6,487 bases of DNA. Origin: an uncultured Neisseria sp. (GTDB lineage: Bacteria > Pseudomonadota > Gammaproteobacteria > Burkholderiales > Neisseriaceae). Both the position numbers and the translations under genes were made by a program. The notes under the pieces are model-generated. The model was not told the DNA's origin and made no database searches. It saw nothing but the letters and a program-made list of their open reading frames with translations. Positions 6,195-6,487 of this stretch are shown piece by piece. The stretch is from assembly GCA_927911515.1 (NCBI GenBank), contig CAKMQH010000005.1, positions 1 through 6,487 of the forward strand, given 5' to 3'. Position 1 is the stretch's first letter. The number at the start of each line of letters is the position of its first letter.

Positions 6195-6349
6195 TATAGT
6201 GGATTAAATTTAAATCAGGACAAGGCGACGAAGCTGCAGACAGTACAGATAGTACGGAACCGATTCACTTGGTGCTTCAGCACCTTAGAGAATCGTTCTC
6301 TTTGAGCTAAGGCGAGGCAACGCCGTACTGGTTTAAAGTTAATCCACTA
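6195..6349. repeat. Correia repeat enclosed element, full-length type (155 bp)
   Basis: The sequence begins TATAGTGGATTAA and ends TTAATCCACTA. Inner parts include CAAGGCGACGAAGC, CCGATTCACTTGGTGCTTC, TCGTTCTCTTTGAGCTAAGG and GCAACGCCGTAC, all of which I recognise as the neisserial Correia element. The terminal inverted repeats match at about 23 of 26 positions. The final TA of the right TATA is missing because an IS end follows directly. Correia elements are MITE-like, insert at TA, can carry promoters and IHF sites, and their transcripts can be cut by RNase III; none of those activities is shown here. Confidence 0.93.
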
Positions 6350-6371
6350 GAGACCTTTGCAAAATTCCCCA

Positions 6372-6410
6372 AAATCCCCTAAATTCCCACCCAAGACATT
6401 TAGGGGATTT
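6372..6410 (+). repeat. Inverted repeat over the transposase leader, right copy
   Basis: AAATCCCCTAAA (6372-6383) and TTTAGGGGATTT (6399-6410) form a 12-bp perfect stem around a 15-base loop. The transposase ATG follows at 6414, and the GGGGA that best serves as ribosome binding site (6403-6407) is inside the second arm. Confidence 0.75.
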
Positions 6411-6413
6411 CTC

Positions 6414-6487
6414 ATGAGCACCTTCTTCCAGCAAACCGCCCAAGCCATGATTGCCAAACACATCGACCGCTTCCCACTATTGAAGTT
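6414..6487 (+). CDS. IS5-family transposase, N-terminal part, truncated by window edge
   Basis: Twenty-four codons are visible, starting MSTFFQQTAQAM and ending in FPLLK, in an undisturbed frame. This is the N-terminus I know from neisserial IS1106-type IS5-family transposases, which use a DDE active site to cut and join the IS ends. The catalytic domain lies beyond the window. The start is supported by GGGGA seven bases upstream and by identity with the left copy. Unlike the left copy it has no frameshift in the visible part, so this one may be functional. Confidence 0.82.
   Translation, partial: MSTFFQQTAQAMIAKHIDRFPLLK

Larger units (their letters stand above)
6350..6487 (+). mobile_element. 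IS5-family (IS1106-like) insertion sequence, partial, right copy
   Basis: Starts with the same outer end GAGACCTTTGCAAAATTCCC as the left copy and continues into the transposase until the window ends. Over the shared region (98-234 inverted) the copies are identical except for one base missing on the left. It abuts the Correia element, whose last two bases are replaced by the IS end. The two copies are divergent, with both transposase starts facing outward from the 6.1-kb segment. Confidence 0.88.

Noticed and set aside
1..6487. A composite transposon carrying iron uptake and regulation genes
   Set aside because: The interior includes tsaD, normally chromosomal and essential, with uptake sequences and terminators typical of core DNA; only the first parts of the IS copies are visible and no outer target duplication can be seen.
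1..6487. tRNA genes, CRISPR arrays, phage attachment sites or origins
   Set aside because: No cloverleaf, spaced direct repeats or iteron-like arrays were seen in the gaps on either strand.

Overview
The window looks like a commensal Neisseria chromosome fragment. Three things point to the genus. It carries many copies of the DNA uptake sequence in the dialect AGGTCGTCTGAA (with TTCAGACGACCT on the other strand), which I associate with the mucosa/sicca and subflava/flavescens side of the genus rather than with meningococcus or gonococcus (ATGCCGTCTGAA). It contains a full-length Correia repeat element. It carries two partial copies of an IS5-family element of the IS1106 type. Species assignment is inference.

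Layout, left to right. 1-234 is the transposase-proximal end of an IS1106-like element reading leftward. 254-296 is a terminator. 311-1371 (minus) is tsaD, the tRNA t6A synthase subunit, broken by several small indels. 1457-1500 is a terminator hairpin. 1514-3610 (minus) is an intact FetA/FrpB-like TonB-dependent outer-membrane receptor with a probable promoter and a partial Fur-like operator at 3663-3692. 3919-3957 is a perfect 17-bp-stem terminator built from two inverted uptake sequences. 3964-5296 and 5373-6043 (minus) are a histidine kinase and an OmpR-type response regulator of the QseBC/PmrAB class, each with one 1-nt frameshift. 6103-6144 is a terminator-like hairpin without an obvious gene. 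6195-6349 is the Correia element, abutted directly by a second IS1106-like end (6350-6487) reading rightward.

All four chromosomal genes run on the minus strand. Regulator and kinase form one transcription unit; receptor and tsaD are each insulated by terminators. The receptor would import a ferric siderophore or similar ligand with TonB energy. The kinase has an odd run of nine aspartates in its periplasmic loop.

The main caution is sequence quality. Nine or ten small indels, nearly all in mononucleotide runs, disrupt otherwise well-conserved frames, and most lie in the first 1.0 kb. Both ends stop inside the same repeated IS, as a contig broken at repeats would. I read the frameshifts as probably sequencing errors rather than gene decay. 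I did not find a convincing undescribed system. The best leads are the poly-aspartate sensor loop, the inverted IS pair around a 6.1-kb segment, the Correia/IS junction, the uptake-sequence terminators with a shared one-base asymmetry, and the hairpin that covers the transposase start region.
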